Below, piece by piece: positions 57,501 to 64,000 of a stretch of 64,000 nucleotides of DNA; within the stretch, counting starts at the first letter, position 1; each line of letters opens with the position of its first letter. The notes under the pieces are model-generated. The model was not told where the DNA came from. It did no database searches and saw nothing but the letters and a program-made list of their open reading frames with translations. The translations under genes and the position numbers were made by a program. Origin of the DNA: Roseobacter sp. GAI101 (GTDB lineage: Bacteria > Pseudomonadota > Alphaproteobacteria > Rhodobacterales > Rhodobacteraceae); assembly GCF_000156335.1 (NCBI RefSeq), contig NZ_DS999213.1:2902929-2966928 (forward strand), given 5' to 3'.

Positions 57501-58596
57501 CCTTGTCCTCTTGATTGGCGTTCAGCACGGTGCTGGCTTCGCGGGCGATCTGAATTTCTTCCTGCGCCTTGACTGTGTAGCTGGGAAAGTTTCCCATCCA
57601 CGATAGCTTGTCAAGAATGGCATTCCTGATCTGTGCTGAATTTTCCCCGATGCCGCCCGTGAAGGCTATGGCATCCAGCCCGCCCATGGCCGCGATCATC
57701 GACCCCGCCTGCCGTGCGGCCCAATAGCAGAAATGGTCGATGGCAAACTGCGCTTTGGGGCCGTCATTCTTTTCAAGCTGCCGCATGTCGGAGCTGATGC
57801 CGGATAGCCCCAGAAGGCCGGAGTGATGATTAAGGAGCGTCTCGGCCTCATCCAGCCCAAGCTGCCGGACCAGGCGAAGCACGGCCCCTGCGTCGATCTC
57901 TCCGGCTCGGGTCCCCATGGTAAGGCCGGAAAGGGGCGAATAGCCCATTGTCGTGGCCACGCTTTGGCCGTCAAGGATCGCACAGATTGAAGCACCGTTG
58001 CCAAGGTGAAAGGCCAGCAGCCGCTTGGGCAGGGTGCCGATGTGCCGGGGAAGGACGCGGACAAGGGCGGCGTAGCTGGTGCCGTGAAAGCCGTAGCGTT
58101 GCAGGCCGGCCAGATCGGAGCGATCAGGCAGGGCATAGCGGCGGGCGACGTCGGGGATCGTGGCGTGAAAGGCCGTGTCGAAACTTGCGCATTGCGGCAG
58201 GTCGGGTGCAAGGGCGGTGACTGCGTCGATGGCTGACAGATGATGCGGGTTATGCAGCGGGGCAAGCGGGATGCAATCGGCGATGGCCTGGCGGATTTGC
58301 GGCGTGATGCGACAAGGGGCAATCAGGGCGGTGCCGCCATGCACGACGCGGTGCGCAACCGCGCGCAGCGCCGTAACGGCGATCCCTTGCCGTGACAGCG
58401 TGTCAAAGATCGCGGCCAGCGCTGCGGCATTGTCGGGGAGAGCGACAGGTTGACGGCTGTCTCCGGTCGTGACGGTGCCCGTGCCGCCGATGCCTGTCGC
58501 TTCGACCCGCAGGGTTTCGTTCAGATCAGCGTCAAACAGGGCGGTCTTGATCGAAGACGACCCTGCGTTCATCACAAGGATGTGGCTGCCCGACAC
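57490..58596 (-). CDS. ackA: Acetate kinase
   Basis: The protein has 368 residues, slightly short for AckA (about 400). It interconverts acetyl phosphate and ADP with acetate and ATP. HILVMNAGSSSIKTALFD is the phosphate-binding start. Later come RVVHGG, FDTAFHATIP, RYGFHGTSY, HLGNGASICAI and FTGGIGENSAQIR, all standard. The start is GTG 58596, 2 bases after the xsc stop; ATG 58572 would cut into the first strand. It overlaps soeA by 11 bases. It handles the acetyl phosphate made by Xsc, where phosphate acetyltransferase is more often found. Confidence 0.93.
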   Translation of the reverse strand: MSGSHILVMNAGSSSIKTALFDADLNETLRVEATGIGGTGTVTTGDSRQPVALPDNAAALAAIFDTLSRQGIAVTALRAVAHRVVHGGTALIAPCRITPQIRQAIADCIPLAPLHNPHHLSAIDAVTALAPDLPQCASFDTAFHATIPDVARRYALPDRSDLAGLQRYGFHGTSYAALVRVLPRHIGTLPKRLLAFHLGNGASICAILDGQSVATTMGYSPLSGLTMGTRAGEIDAGAVLRLVRQLGLDEAETLLNHHSGLLGLSGISSDMRQLEKNDGPKAQFAIDHFCYWAARQAGSMIAAMGGLDAIAFTGGIGENSAQIRNAILDKLSWMGNFPSYTVKAQEEIQIAREASTVLNANQEDKDDA

Positions 58597-58598
58597 CC

Positions 58599-60377
58599 CT
58601 AGACCGTCTGGGGGCGCATGTCGTCTTTGCTGATTCCCGCGACCGAGACCGGTTTTTTCATCGCATCGCGGCGGAAGGGTTCGCCCAGTTCCTGATTGAT
58701 CATCGCCTCGATCAGGGTGGTTTTGCCATGATTCATCTGGTCGTCGATGGCCTTGTTCAGCGCGGCGGTCAGTTCGTCCATAGTGCGCGCCACGACGCCC
58801 TGCAAACCGCAAGATTGCGCGATGCCTGCATAGGACACCTGTTCGTCCAGTTCTGTCCCGACAAAGTTGTCATCGAACCACAGGGTCGAATTGCGCTTTT
58901 CCGCGCCCCATTGATAGTTGCGGAACACGACCTGGGTCACCGCAGGCCATTCGCCACGGCCAATCGCCGTCAGTTCATTGACCGAAATGCCAAAGGCCCC
59001 GTCGCCGGCAAAACCCACGACGGGGACATTACGGCAGCCGATCTTGGCACCCACGATGGCGGGCAGGCCATAGCCACAGGGGCCGAACAGACCGGGGGCC
59101 AGATATTTGCGCCCCTCGTCAAAAGACGGATAGGCGTTGCCGATGGCACAATTGTTCCCGATGTCAGATGATATGATCGCATTGGCAGGCAGCGCGGATT
59201 GGATCGCGCGCCACGCCATGCGGGGGCTCATCCAGTCAGGCTTGTCCGCGCGGGCACGTTCGTTCCAGGTTGTGCCGGGGTCGTCGTCTTCGTGGTCCAT
59301 GCCGGACAGTTGCTGCGCCCATTTCGATTTGGTTGCGCCAATGGTTGCTTTCCGGTCCTCGCGCCCCTCATCGCCGGCGGTTTCGGACAGGTTGGTCAGC
59401 AGCGCGCTGGCGACCTTTGTCGCGTCGCCGACGATGCCGACGCTGACCTTTTTGGTCAGGCCGATGCGGTCGGGGTTGATGTCCACCTGGATGATCTTGG
59501 CGTCCTTGGGCCAGTAATCCATGCCATAGCCCGGCAGGGTCGAAAACGGATTCAGCCGCGTGCCAAGGGCCAGCACGACATCCGCCTTCGCAATCAGCTC
59601 CATCCCTGCCTTTGACCCGTTATAGCCCAAGGGACCCGCGAATAGGGGGTGCCCGCCGGGGAAGGCATCGTTGTGCTGATAGCCGACGCAAACAGGCGCG
59701 GAGAGGCGTTCGGCCAGCTGTTTGCTTGCCTCGATCCCGCCTTGCGCCAGCACCACGCCGGCACCGTTCAGGATCACGGGGAACTTGGCGTCCGACAGCA
59801 GGGCGGCGGCCTTGGCAATCGCGGCTTCACCGCCCGAGGGGCGCTCGAAGGCGACGATTTCGGGCAGGTCGATGTCGATCACCTGGGTCCAGAAATCGCG
59901 CGGCACGTTGATCTGCGCCGGGGCCGAGGCGCGTTTGGCCTGCATGATCACGCGGTTCAGGGTCTCGGCGATGCGGGACGGGTCGCGGACTTCTTCCTGA
60001 TAGGCGACGCAATCGGCGAACAGGTTCATCTGCTCCATCTCCTGAAAGCCGCCTTGGCCGATGGTCTTGTTCGCGGCTTGCGGGGTGACCAGAAGACAGG
60101 GCGTGTGGTTCCAATAGGCGGTTTTCACAGCCGTCACAAAGTTGGTGATGCCGGGGCCGTTCTGCGCGATCATCATCGACATCTTGCCGGTCGCGCGGGT
60201 GAAACCGTCTGCCATCATGCCGGCGCTGCCTTCGTGGGCGCAGTCCCAGAATGTGATGCCCGCATCGGGAAAGATGTCGGAAATCGGCATCATGGCCGAC
60301 CCGATGATGCCGAATGCGTTGTCGATGCCGTGCATCTGAAGGGTTTTCACAAATGCTTCTTCGGTGGTCATCTTCAT
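58599..60377 (-). CDS. xsc: Sulfoacetaldehyde acetyltransferase
   Basis: The protein has 592 residues, a ThDP-dependent enzyme that converts sulfoacetaldehyde and phosphate to acetyl phosphate and sulfite. MKMTTEEAFVKTLQMHGID, the Glu in WDCAHEGSAGMMADGF, and the ThDP/Mg motif GDGAFGISVNELTAIGRGE ending in NYQWGAEKRN are diagnostic of Xsc and separate it from acetolactate synthase. I start at ATG 60377; ATG 60371 is also possible. It begins the xsc-ackA-soeABC unit and is preceded by candidate TauR repeats at 60441-60473. Confidence 0.94.
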   Translation of the reverse strand: MKMTTEEAFVKTLQMHGIDNAFGIIGSAMMPISDIFPDAGITFWDCAHEGSAGMMADGFTRATGKMSMMIAQNGPGITNFVTAVKTAYWNHTPCLLVTPQAANKTIGQGGFQEMEQMNLFADCVAYQEEVRDPSRIAETLNRVIMQAKRASAPAQINVPRDFWTQVIDIDLPEIVAFERPSGGEAAIAKAAALLSDAKFPVILNGAGVVLAQGGIEASKQLAERLSAPVCVGYQHNDAFPGGHPLFAGPLGYNGSKAGMELIAKADVVLALGTRLNPFSTLPGYGMDYWPKDAKIIQVDINPDRIGLTKKVSVGIVGDATKVASALLTNLSETAGDEGREDRKATIGATKSKWAQQLSGMDHEDDDPGTTWNERARADKPDWMSPRMAWRAIQSALPANAIISSDIGNNCAIGNAYPSFDEGRKYLAPGLFGPCGYGLPAIVGAKIGCRNVPVVGFAGDGAFGISVNELTAIGRGEWPAVTQVVFRNYQWGAEKRNSTLWFDDNFVGTELDEQVSYAGIAQSCGLQGVVARTMDELTAALNKAIDDQMNHGKTTLIEAMINQELGEPFRRDAMKKPVSVAGISKDDMRPQTV

Positions 60378-60402
60378 TTGGGGGCATCCTTGGAAGTGAT
60401 TT

Positions 60403-60473
60403 TTAGGTCCTGGCACAGTAGGCGCTGGAATGGGCGCGGGTTAGGGCCAGCAAGGACGGCTGGATAAGGCCAG
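60403..60473 (-). promoter_or_regulatory. Candidate TauR operator upstream of xsc
   Basis: On the minus strand, CTGGCCTTAT (60464-60473) is followed 23 bases later by CTGGCCCTAA (60441-60450), and a third weaker copy CAGGACCTAA lies at 60403-60412. The first two have the same 23-bp spacing as the pair in front of tpa. They resemble the CTGGACYTAA-type repeat that I recall for TauR of Rhodobacter capsulatus. Confidence 0.6.
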
Positions 60474-60474
60474 T

Positions 60475-61938
60475 TCAACCGCAGCTTTTTATTGCTTGGG
60501 CCACATGGGCAATGCCGGTCGAAATTTGCGCTGATGGGATCGAAGAATAGGCAAGCCGGTAATAGTTTTGCGGCGGCGCGTCGCCGTTGAAGAACGGAGC
60601 ACCGGGTTCGATCAGCACGGATTTCGCCTGCAGCCTTCCGGCCAGATCGCCTGTGTCAACGTGATCGGGCGCGCGCATCCAGAAGGAAGACCCCCCATAA
60701 GCCCCCCGTCCGGCGATTTGCAGCCCGTTCGCCTTGATCGCATCCTCCATCACGCTGCGGCGTTTGTGCAGGGCGTTGCTCATCCTGCGGACCAGCGCGT
60801 CGTAGTGGCCCAGCGACAGGAAATAGGCGGCCGTGCGCTGGATATGCCCCGGCGGATGCCGCAGAACCGAAGCCCGCAGGGCGCGCGCCTCGCGGATGAA
60901 CGGCTCGGAGCCGACCAGATAACCAAGGCGCAGACCGGGAAACAGCGATTTCGAAAAGCTGCCGACATAGATCACGCGCCCGTCCTGATCGAGCGATTTA
61001 AGCGACGGTGAAGGGGATTTCAGGAACGACATCTCGAATTCGTAGTCATCCTCGACGATCAGCGCATCGAGTGCCCGCGCGCGGTCCAGCAGTTCCCGCC
61101 GCCGCGCCATCGGCATTGTCGCTGTGGTGGGGCATTGGTGGCTGGGGGTGGTGAATATCACATCGGTATCGTCGGGAATGGCATCGGGGATCAGCCCTTC
61201 CTGGTCCACCTGCACGGGCGACATGTGGCAGCGCGATTGCGTCAGAATATCCCGAAGCGCGGGATAGCACGGGTCCTCAAGCGCTGCGCGGCGGCGTTGG
61301 GTCAATAGAACCTGTGCGGTAAGCCACAAGGCATTCTGTGCGCCAAGCGTGATCAGTATCTGTTCAGGGCGCGCCGATATGCCCCGCCGTGGCAGGGAAT
61401 GACGGGCGATGAATTCGATCAGCTTGGGATCGTCCTGATCATAGTAATCGGTCGTCAGAGCCGTAAAATCCCGCTGCCCCAAGGCCTGAAGAGCGCAGAG
61501 CCGCCAGTTGGCATGATCAAATAGCGTCGGGTCCGCCTGTCCATAGATGAACGGATACCGGTAGGTCGCCCAATCCTGCGGCTTGATCGGGGTGACGCCG
61601 CCGCTGAACCGCTGCCCGATCGCGCGTGTCCAGTCTACTGCATCGGGCGTATTCTCGGCCGGGGTAAATTGCGGCGGGGCGGGCGCGTTTTCCGAAACAT
61701 AGTAGCCAGAGCGCCCCCTGGAGCTTAGGTAGTCGTTCGCCAAAAGCTCTGTATAGGCGATCGTCACGGTGATCCGGCTGATCCCCAGGTGCGCTGCCAG
61801 TTTCCGGGTGGAGGGTAATTTCTCGCCTGTGTCAAAGCGCCCGGTCAGAATCCCTTGGGCAATCATCTGCTGGATCTGCTGTTGCAGCGTGCCCTGTGCG
61901 TCGGGATGCAGGAAAAATGTTTCAACAGGAAGTGCCAC
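60475..61938 (-). CDS. tauR: MocR/GntR-family regulator with aminotransferase domain, probable TauR
   Basis: The protein has 487 residues. An N-terminal GntR winged helix (about 15-80: LQQQIQQMIAQG, GEKLPSTRKLAAHLGISR) is joined to a fold-type I aminotransferase domain with PLP lysine in VGSFSKSLFPGLRLGYL. This is the MocR architecture. Its position between tpa and xsc identifies it as TauR, the activator of taurine genes, which senses taurine through PLP. The start codon is GTG with a weak ribosome site. It ends 97 bp before xsc. Confidence 0.88.
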   Translation of the reverse strand: MALPVETFFLHPDAQGTLQQQIQQMIAQGILTGRFDTGEKLPSTRKLAAHLGISRITVTIAYTELLANDYLSSRGRSGYYVSENAPAPPQFTPAENTPDAVDWTRAIGQRFSGGVTPIKPQDWATYRYPFIYGQADPTLFDHANWRLCALQALGQRDFTALTTDYYDQDDPKLIEFIARHSLPRRGISARPEQILITLGAQNALWLTAQVLLTQRRRAALEDPCYPALRDILTQSRCHMSPVQVDQEGLIPDAIPDDTDVIFTTPSHQCPTTATMPMARRRELLDRARALDALIVEDDYEFEMSFLKSPSPSLKSLDQDGRVIYVGSFSKSLFPGLRLGYLVGSEPFIREARALRASVLRHPPGHIQRTAAYFLSLGHYDALVRRMSNALHKRRSVMEDAIKANGLQIAGRGAYGGSSFWMRAPDHVDTGDLAGRLQAKSVLIEPGAPFFNGDAPPQNYYRLAYSSIPSAQISTGIAHVAQAIKSCG

Positions 61939-61953
61939 GCTGTTCAGCCTAGG

Positions 61954-61963
61954 CTGGACTTAG
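61954..61963 (+). promoter_or_regulatory. TauR-box-like decamer upstream of tauR
   Basis: CTGGACTTAG lies on the plus strand 16 bp before the tauR start, next to the palindrome AGCCTAGGCT. It is a single copy in inverted orientation relative to the gene and may allow autoregulation. Confidence 0.45.
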
Positions 61964-61997
61964 GCGCGGTGCAATCTGGCATTACTCATAAGGCCCA

Positions 61998-62027
61998 TAA
62001 AAAAGGCCCCGGTAAATGCCGAGGCCT
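61998..62027 (-). terminator. Rho-independent terminator after the small lipoprotein gene
   Basis: On the minus strand AGGCCTCGG pairs with CCGGGGCCT (one mismatch) and runs into a T-tract at 61998-62003. It separates the lipoprotein transcript from tauR. Confidence 0.8.
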
Positions 62028-62058
62028 GATTATTCGTCTGTTCTCTAAGCAGGAGAGC

Positions 62059-62316
62059 TTATGGGCAAGCAGCCGTGTAGCGCTGACCGGCAGAGTTTTG
62101 GTAGACGCACTGGCCATTTGCACCGCGACCGATGTAGGCACCTGCGGCTGCACCAGCCAAGCCACCCATAACCGCACCTTTGGTACGGTCGCTGTCGTTC
62201 GACACGACGGCACCCAATGCGGCACCGGCTGCGGCACCTGTCAACGCGGACTGGTTTTGTGTATCACAGGCCGAGATTGCGCCAATCAGTGGCAGGATCA
62301 ACAAGAACTTTTTCAT
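62059..62316 (-). CDS. Small glycine-zipper lipoprotein
   Basis: The protein has 85 residues. The lipobox AISAC gives lipidated C17. The mature part is almost entirely a glycine zipper (ALTGAAAGAALGAVV, GAVMGGLAGAAAGAYIG) and ends with two cysteines (GQCVYQN, TAACP). The predicted location is the outer membrane or periplasm; the function is unknown. It has its own ribosome site (GGAG), its own terminator and a GGAAC-N16-CGTT site upstream, so it is not part of the taurine regulon despite its position. Confidence 0.85.
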   Translation of the reverse strand: MKKFLLILPLIGAISACDTQNQSALTGAAAGAALGAVVSNDSDRTKGAVMGGLAGAAAGAYIGRGANGQCVYQNSAGQRYTAACP

Positions 62317-62348
62317 GACTTACTCCAAAAACTAATCATTACGTGGTT

Positions 62349-62373
62349 AACGCATCTAACCGAAAAGAGTTCC
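62349..62373 (-). promoter_or_regulatory. Candidate EcfG-type (general stress response) promoter
   Basis: On the minus strand GGAAC (62369-62373) is followed after exactly 16 bases by CGTT (62349-62352), 33 bases before the lipoprotein ATG. This equals the GGAAC-N16/17-CGTT consensus of the alphaproteobacterial EcfG sigma factors. Confidence 0.6.
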
Positions 62374-62419
62374 AGAAAAATTCGGGTGATCGGCGGGAAG
62401 CGGCCTGTCAGGCATGTGA

Positions 62420-62440
62420 CCCGGCCCTGATCGGGCCGGG
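62420..62440 (-). terminator. Hairpin downstream of tpa
   Basis: CCCGGCCC (62420-62427) pairs perfectly with GGGCCGGG (62433-62440). No T-run follows on the minus strand, so termination is uncertain. Confidence 0.5.
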
Positions 62441-62454
62441 ATATGCAACGATCC

Positions 62455-63846
62455 TTAACCGAAAACACGACCCAACGCGCCATCGACAGACGTGATGATC
62501 TGGTCGATGTCGTCCTTGCTGGCGATCAAGGCTGGGCTGAAGCACAGCGTGTTGTTCTTGCCCGGCAGCGACCGGTTGGTCGCCCCGATGATGACGCCTT
62601 GGGCCATACAATCGGCCACAACCGCCTGCACCATCTTTTCAATGACCGGCGCGCGTGTGCTGCGGTCCTGAACCAGTTCGGCCCCAAGGAACAGACCCTT
62701 CCCACGCACCTGGCCGATGACCGAATGCTTGTCCGACAACTCTTCTAGTTGCTCAAGCATGTAGTGGCCCATGTCAGTGGTGTTCTGCAGCAGGTTTTCA
62801 CGCTCGATGATCGCCATGTTTTCGAGGCCCGCAGTGGGGCCTGCGGTACATCCGCCAAAGGTCGAAATATCGCGGAAATAGTTCAGCGGATCGTTGGCAT
62901 CGTCCTTGAACATGTTGAACACCTCTTCGGTGGTCACGAGGCAGGCAATCGCCGCATAGCCCGAGGCGACACCTTTGGCCATCGTCACCAAGTCGGGTTT
63001 GATGCCGTAATGCTGATAACCGAACCATTCGCCCGTGCGCCCTACGCCGCAGACGACTTCGTCGATGTGCAGCAGGATATCATACTTGCGGCAGATTTCC
63101 TGAACGCGCTCCCAATAGCCGTCGGGGGGCGTGATCACGCCACCGCCTGCGGTCACAGGTTCAAGGCACAGCCCGCCAACGGTATCGGGGCCTTCGGCAA
63201 GGATGATCTTTTCGATCTGATCCGCAGCCCAAACGCCGTAATTGTCCTCGGGGGCACCGTCTTGTTCGAACTTGCGATACTCAAGGCAATGGGGCACGCG
63301 CACGAAGCCATCGGTGAAGGGGCCGTATTGCGCGTTCCGCTCATCCTGCCCGCCAGCGGACAGGCAGGCGATGGTGGTGCCGTGGTAATCGCGGTCGCGG
63401 TACAGGATCTTGTGCTTCTTGCCGCCATAGCGCTTGTGGGCGATCTGGCGGACCATCTTGAAGCCCTTTTCGTTCGCCTCGGAGCCCGAGTTGCAATAGT
63501 AGACGCGGCTCATCCCCGGCATCTTTTCGATCAGCTTTTCAGCAAAGTTCGATCCGGGGATCGACCCGGCGGAGCCTGCAAAATAGTTCAGCTTGATCAG
63601 CTGGTCCCGCACTGCATTGGCGATGCTTTCACGGCCATAGCCGACGTTTACGGTCCAGACGCCACCGGACACGGCATCCAGATGCTCTTTGCCCTTTTGA
63701 TCCCAGACGCGCATGCCCTTGCCTTCGACAATGATGCGGGGGTCTGTCGTCTCGTAGGGTTTGTGCTGGCTCAGGTGGTGCCAGATATGGGCGCGATCCG
63801 CCTCGACCACACGGGAGATGTCGTTTTCATTGAATGTACCGTCCAT
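62455..63846 (-). CDS. tpa: Taurine-pyruvate aminotransferase
   Basis: The protein has 463 residues of class-III aminotransferase. It converts taurine and pyruvate to sulfoacetaldehyde and alanine, the entry step of the pathway. YYCNSGSEANEKGFKMVRQIA, the Asp in HIDEVVCGVGRTG, and the PLP lysine in VTMAKGVASGY are visible. HYMLEQLEEL and GATNRSLPGKNNTL near the C-terminus are seen in Tpa proteins. I start at ATG 63846; the frame upstream to 63999 is promoter region. A ribosome block shared with fadH precedes the ATG. Taurine transport genes (tauABC) are not seen and could lie beyond the window. Confidence 0.92.
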   Translation of the reverse strand: MDGTFNENDISRVVEADRAHIWHHLSQHKPYETTDPRIIVEGKGMRVWDQKGKEHLDAVSGGVWTVNVGYGRESIANAVRDQLIKLNYFAGSAGSIPGSNFAEKLIEKMPGMSRVYYCNSGSEANEKGFKMVRQIAHKRYGGKKHKILYRDRDYHGTTIACLSAGGQDERNAQYGPFTDGFVRVPHCLEYRKFEQDGAPEDNYGVWAADQIEKIILAEGPDTVGGLCLEPVTAGGGVITPPDGYWERVQEICRKYDILLHIDEVVCGVGRTGEWFGYQHYGIKPDLVTMAKGVASGYAAIACLVTTEEVFNMFKDDANDPLNYFRDISTFGGCTAGPTAGLENMAIIERENLLQNTTDMGHYMLEQLEELSDKHSVIGQVRGKGLFLGAELVQDRSTRAPVIEKMVQAVVADCMAQGVIIGATNRSLPGKNNTLCFSPALIASKDDIDQIITSVDGALGRVFG

Positions 63847-63887
63847 GGGGCAGACCTTTCGGGATGTTTGGGGTGGTTTCGGGCGCA

Positions 63888-63968
63888 AGTATAGCGCCGC
63901 TTTGCAAGGACCACACCGCAAAAAGCGACGTTTCGCTAGGGCCAGCTGGCACTTGTCGTTAAGTCCAA
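63888..63968 (-). promoter_or_regulatory. tpa promoter region with candidate TauR direct repeats
   Basis: On the minus strand TTGGACTTAA (63959-63968) is followed 23 bases later by CTGGCCCTAG (63936-63945). A -10-like TATACT lies at 63888-63893, 42 bases after the second repeat and about 40 bases before the tpa ATG. No good -35 box is present at the right distance, which fits an activator-dependent promoter. Confidence 0.6.
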
Positions 63969-64000
63969 TGCGCGGTGGGTGCCCGATGGAAATGCACAAT

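Noticed and set aside
58599-60377. Acetolactate synthase large subunit
   Set aside because: The protein is of the same ThDP family but carries Xsc-specific segments and lies next to tauR, tpa and soeABC.
60475-61938. Plain aminotransferase
   Set aside because: A clear GntR winged helix precedes the aminotransferase domain, so it is a MocR-type regulator.

Overview
The window reads as a stretch of chromosome from a marine alphaproteobacterium of the Rhodobacteraceae, most likely the Roseobacter group. The support is high GC content, dense and often overlapping genes, and the gene set: a taurine/sulfoacetaldehyde pathway (tpa, tauR, xsc) joined to sulfite oxidation genes (soeABC), a DUF1523 protein, a Hint-domain protein, a Branch-type glycosyltransferase beside a sulfotransferase, and GC-rich intergenic repeats of a kind I recall from this family. 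The species cannot be fixed from sequence alone. I see no rRNA, tRNA, CRISPR array, insertion sequence or prophage. No stretch above 300 bases lacks a gene; the longest gaps are 6880-7122 and 17569-17821.

Layout. 1-9.2 kb: the end of glcF, a secreted trypsin-like protease, an Hsp20 chaperone behind a good sigma-32-type promoter, an aminotransferase, gabD, an arylformamidase-like hydrolase next to creatinase, a GAF/HWE histidine kinase and two small membrane proteins. 9.2-17.6 kb: a HIT protein, a glycosyltransferase divergent from a sulfotransferase, an SGNH hydrolase, smpB, the coupled pair sseA-tyrB, and glnK-amtB. 17.8-29.9 kb: PBP1A, mlaA-mlaC, the coupled run ridA-ugpQ-femAB-like-phhB, a peroxiredoxin, a reductase coupled to rsmD, psd-pssA, map and sfsA. 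30-41.7 kb: a cinA/GNAT/AhpD-like/OmpA operon, LysR, a ZntB-like transporter, DUF4399, fadH, rppH, purU and an nth-kinase-GNAT operon. 41.8-53 kb: a Hint protein lacking its nucleophile, an Ada-like methyltransferase, an OmpA lipoprotein, a flavin reductase, a VOC protein, a MaoC-like hydratase, an FAD oxidase divergent from mnmD, an EamA transporter, slt, dapA and hipO.

The most coherent system is the right end (52970-64000, all on the minus strand). Tpa deaminates taurine to sulfoacetaldehyde. Xsc cleaves that to acetyl phosphate and sulfite. AckA can make ATP and acetate from the acetyl phosphate, and SoeABC oxidises the sulfite to sulfate with electrons passed to the quinone pool. xsc, ackA and soeA are packed with a 2-nt gap and an 11-nt overlap, so carbon salvage and sulfite detoxification appear to be one transcription unit. 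Upstream of both tpa and xsc I find a pair of 10-bp direct repeats of the form YTGGMCYTAD spaced exactly 23 bp start to start, which are candidate TauR operators. A lipoprotein gene with its own GGAAC-N16-CGTT promoter-like site and its own terminator sits between tpa and tauR.

Smaller architectural points are three tail-to-tail gene pairs that share a CTAG or CTAA tetranucleotide as overlapping stop codons, two copies of a hairpin repeat (one between soeA and soeB), and a nearly identical ribosome-binding block in front of fadH and tpa. The taurine/Soe pathway itself is known; what may be new is its promoter code and the use of ackA inside this operon. I did not find a clearly undescribed system.
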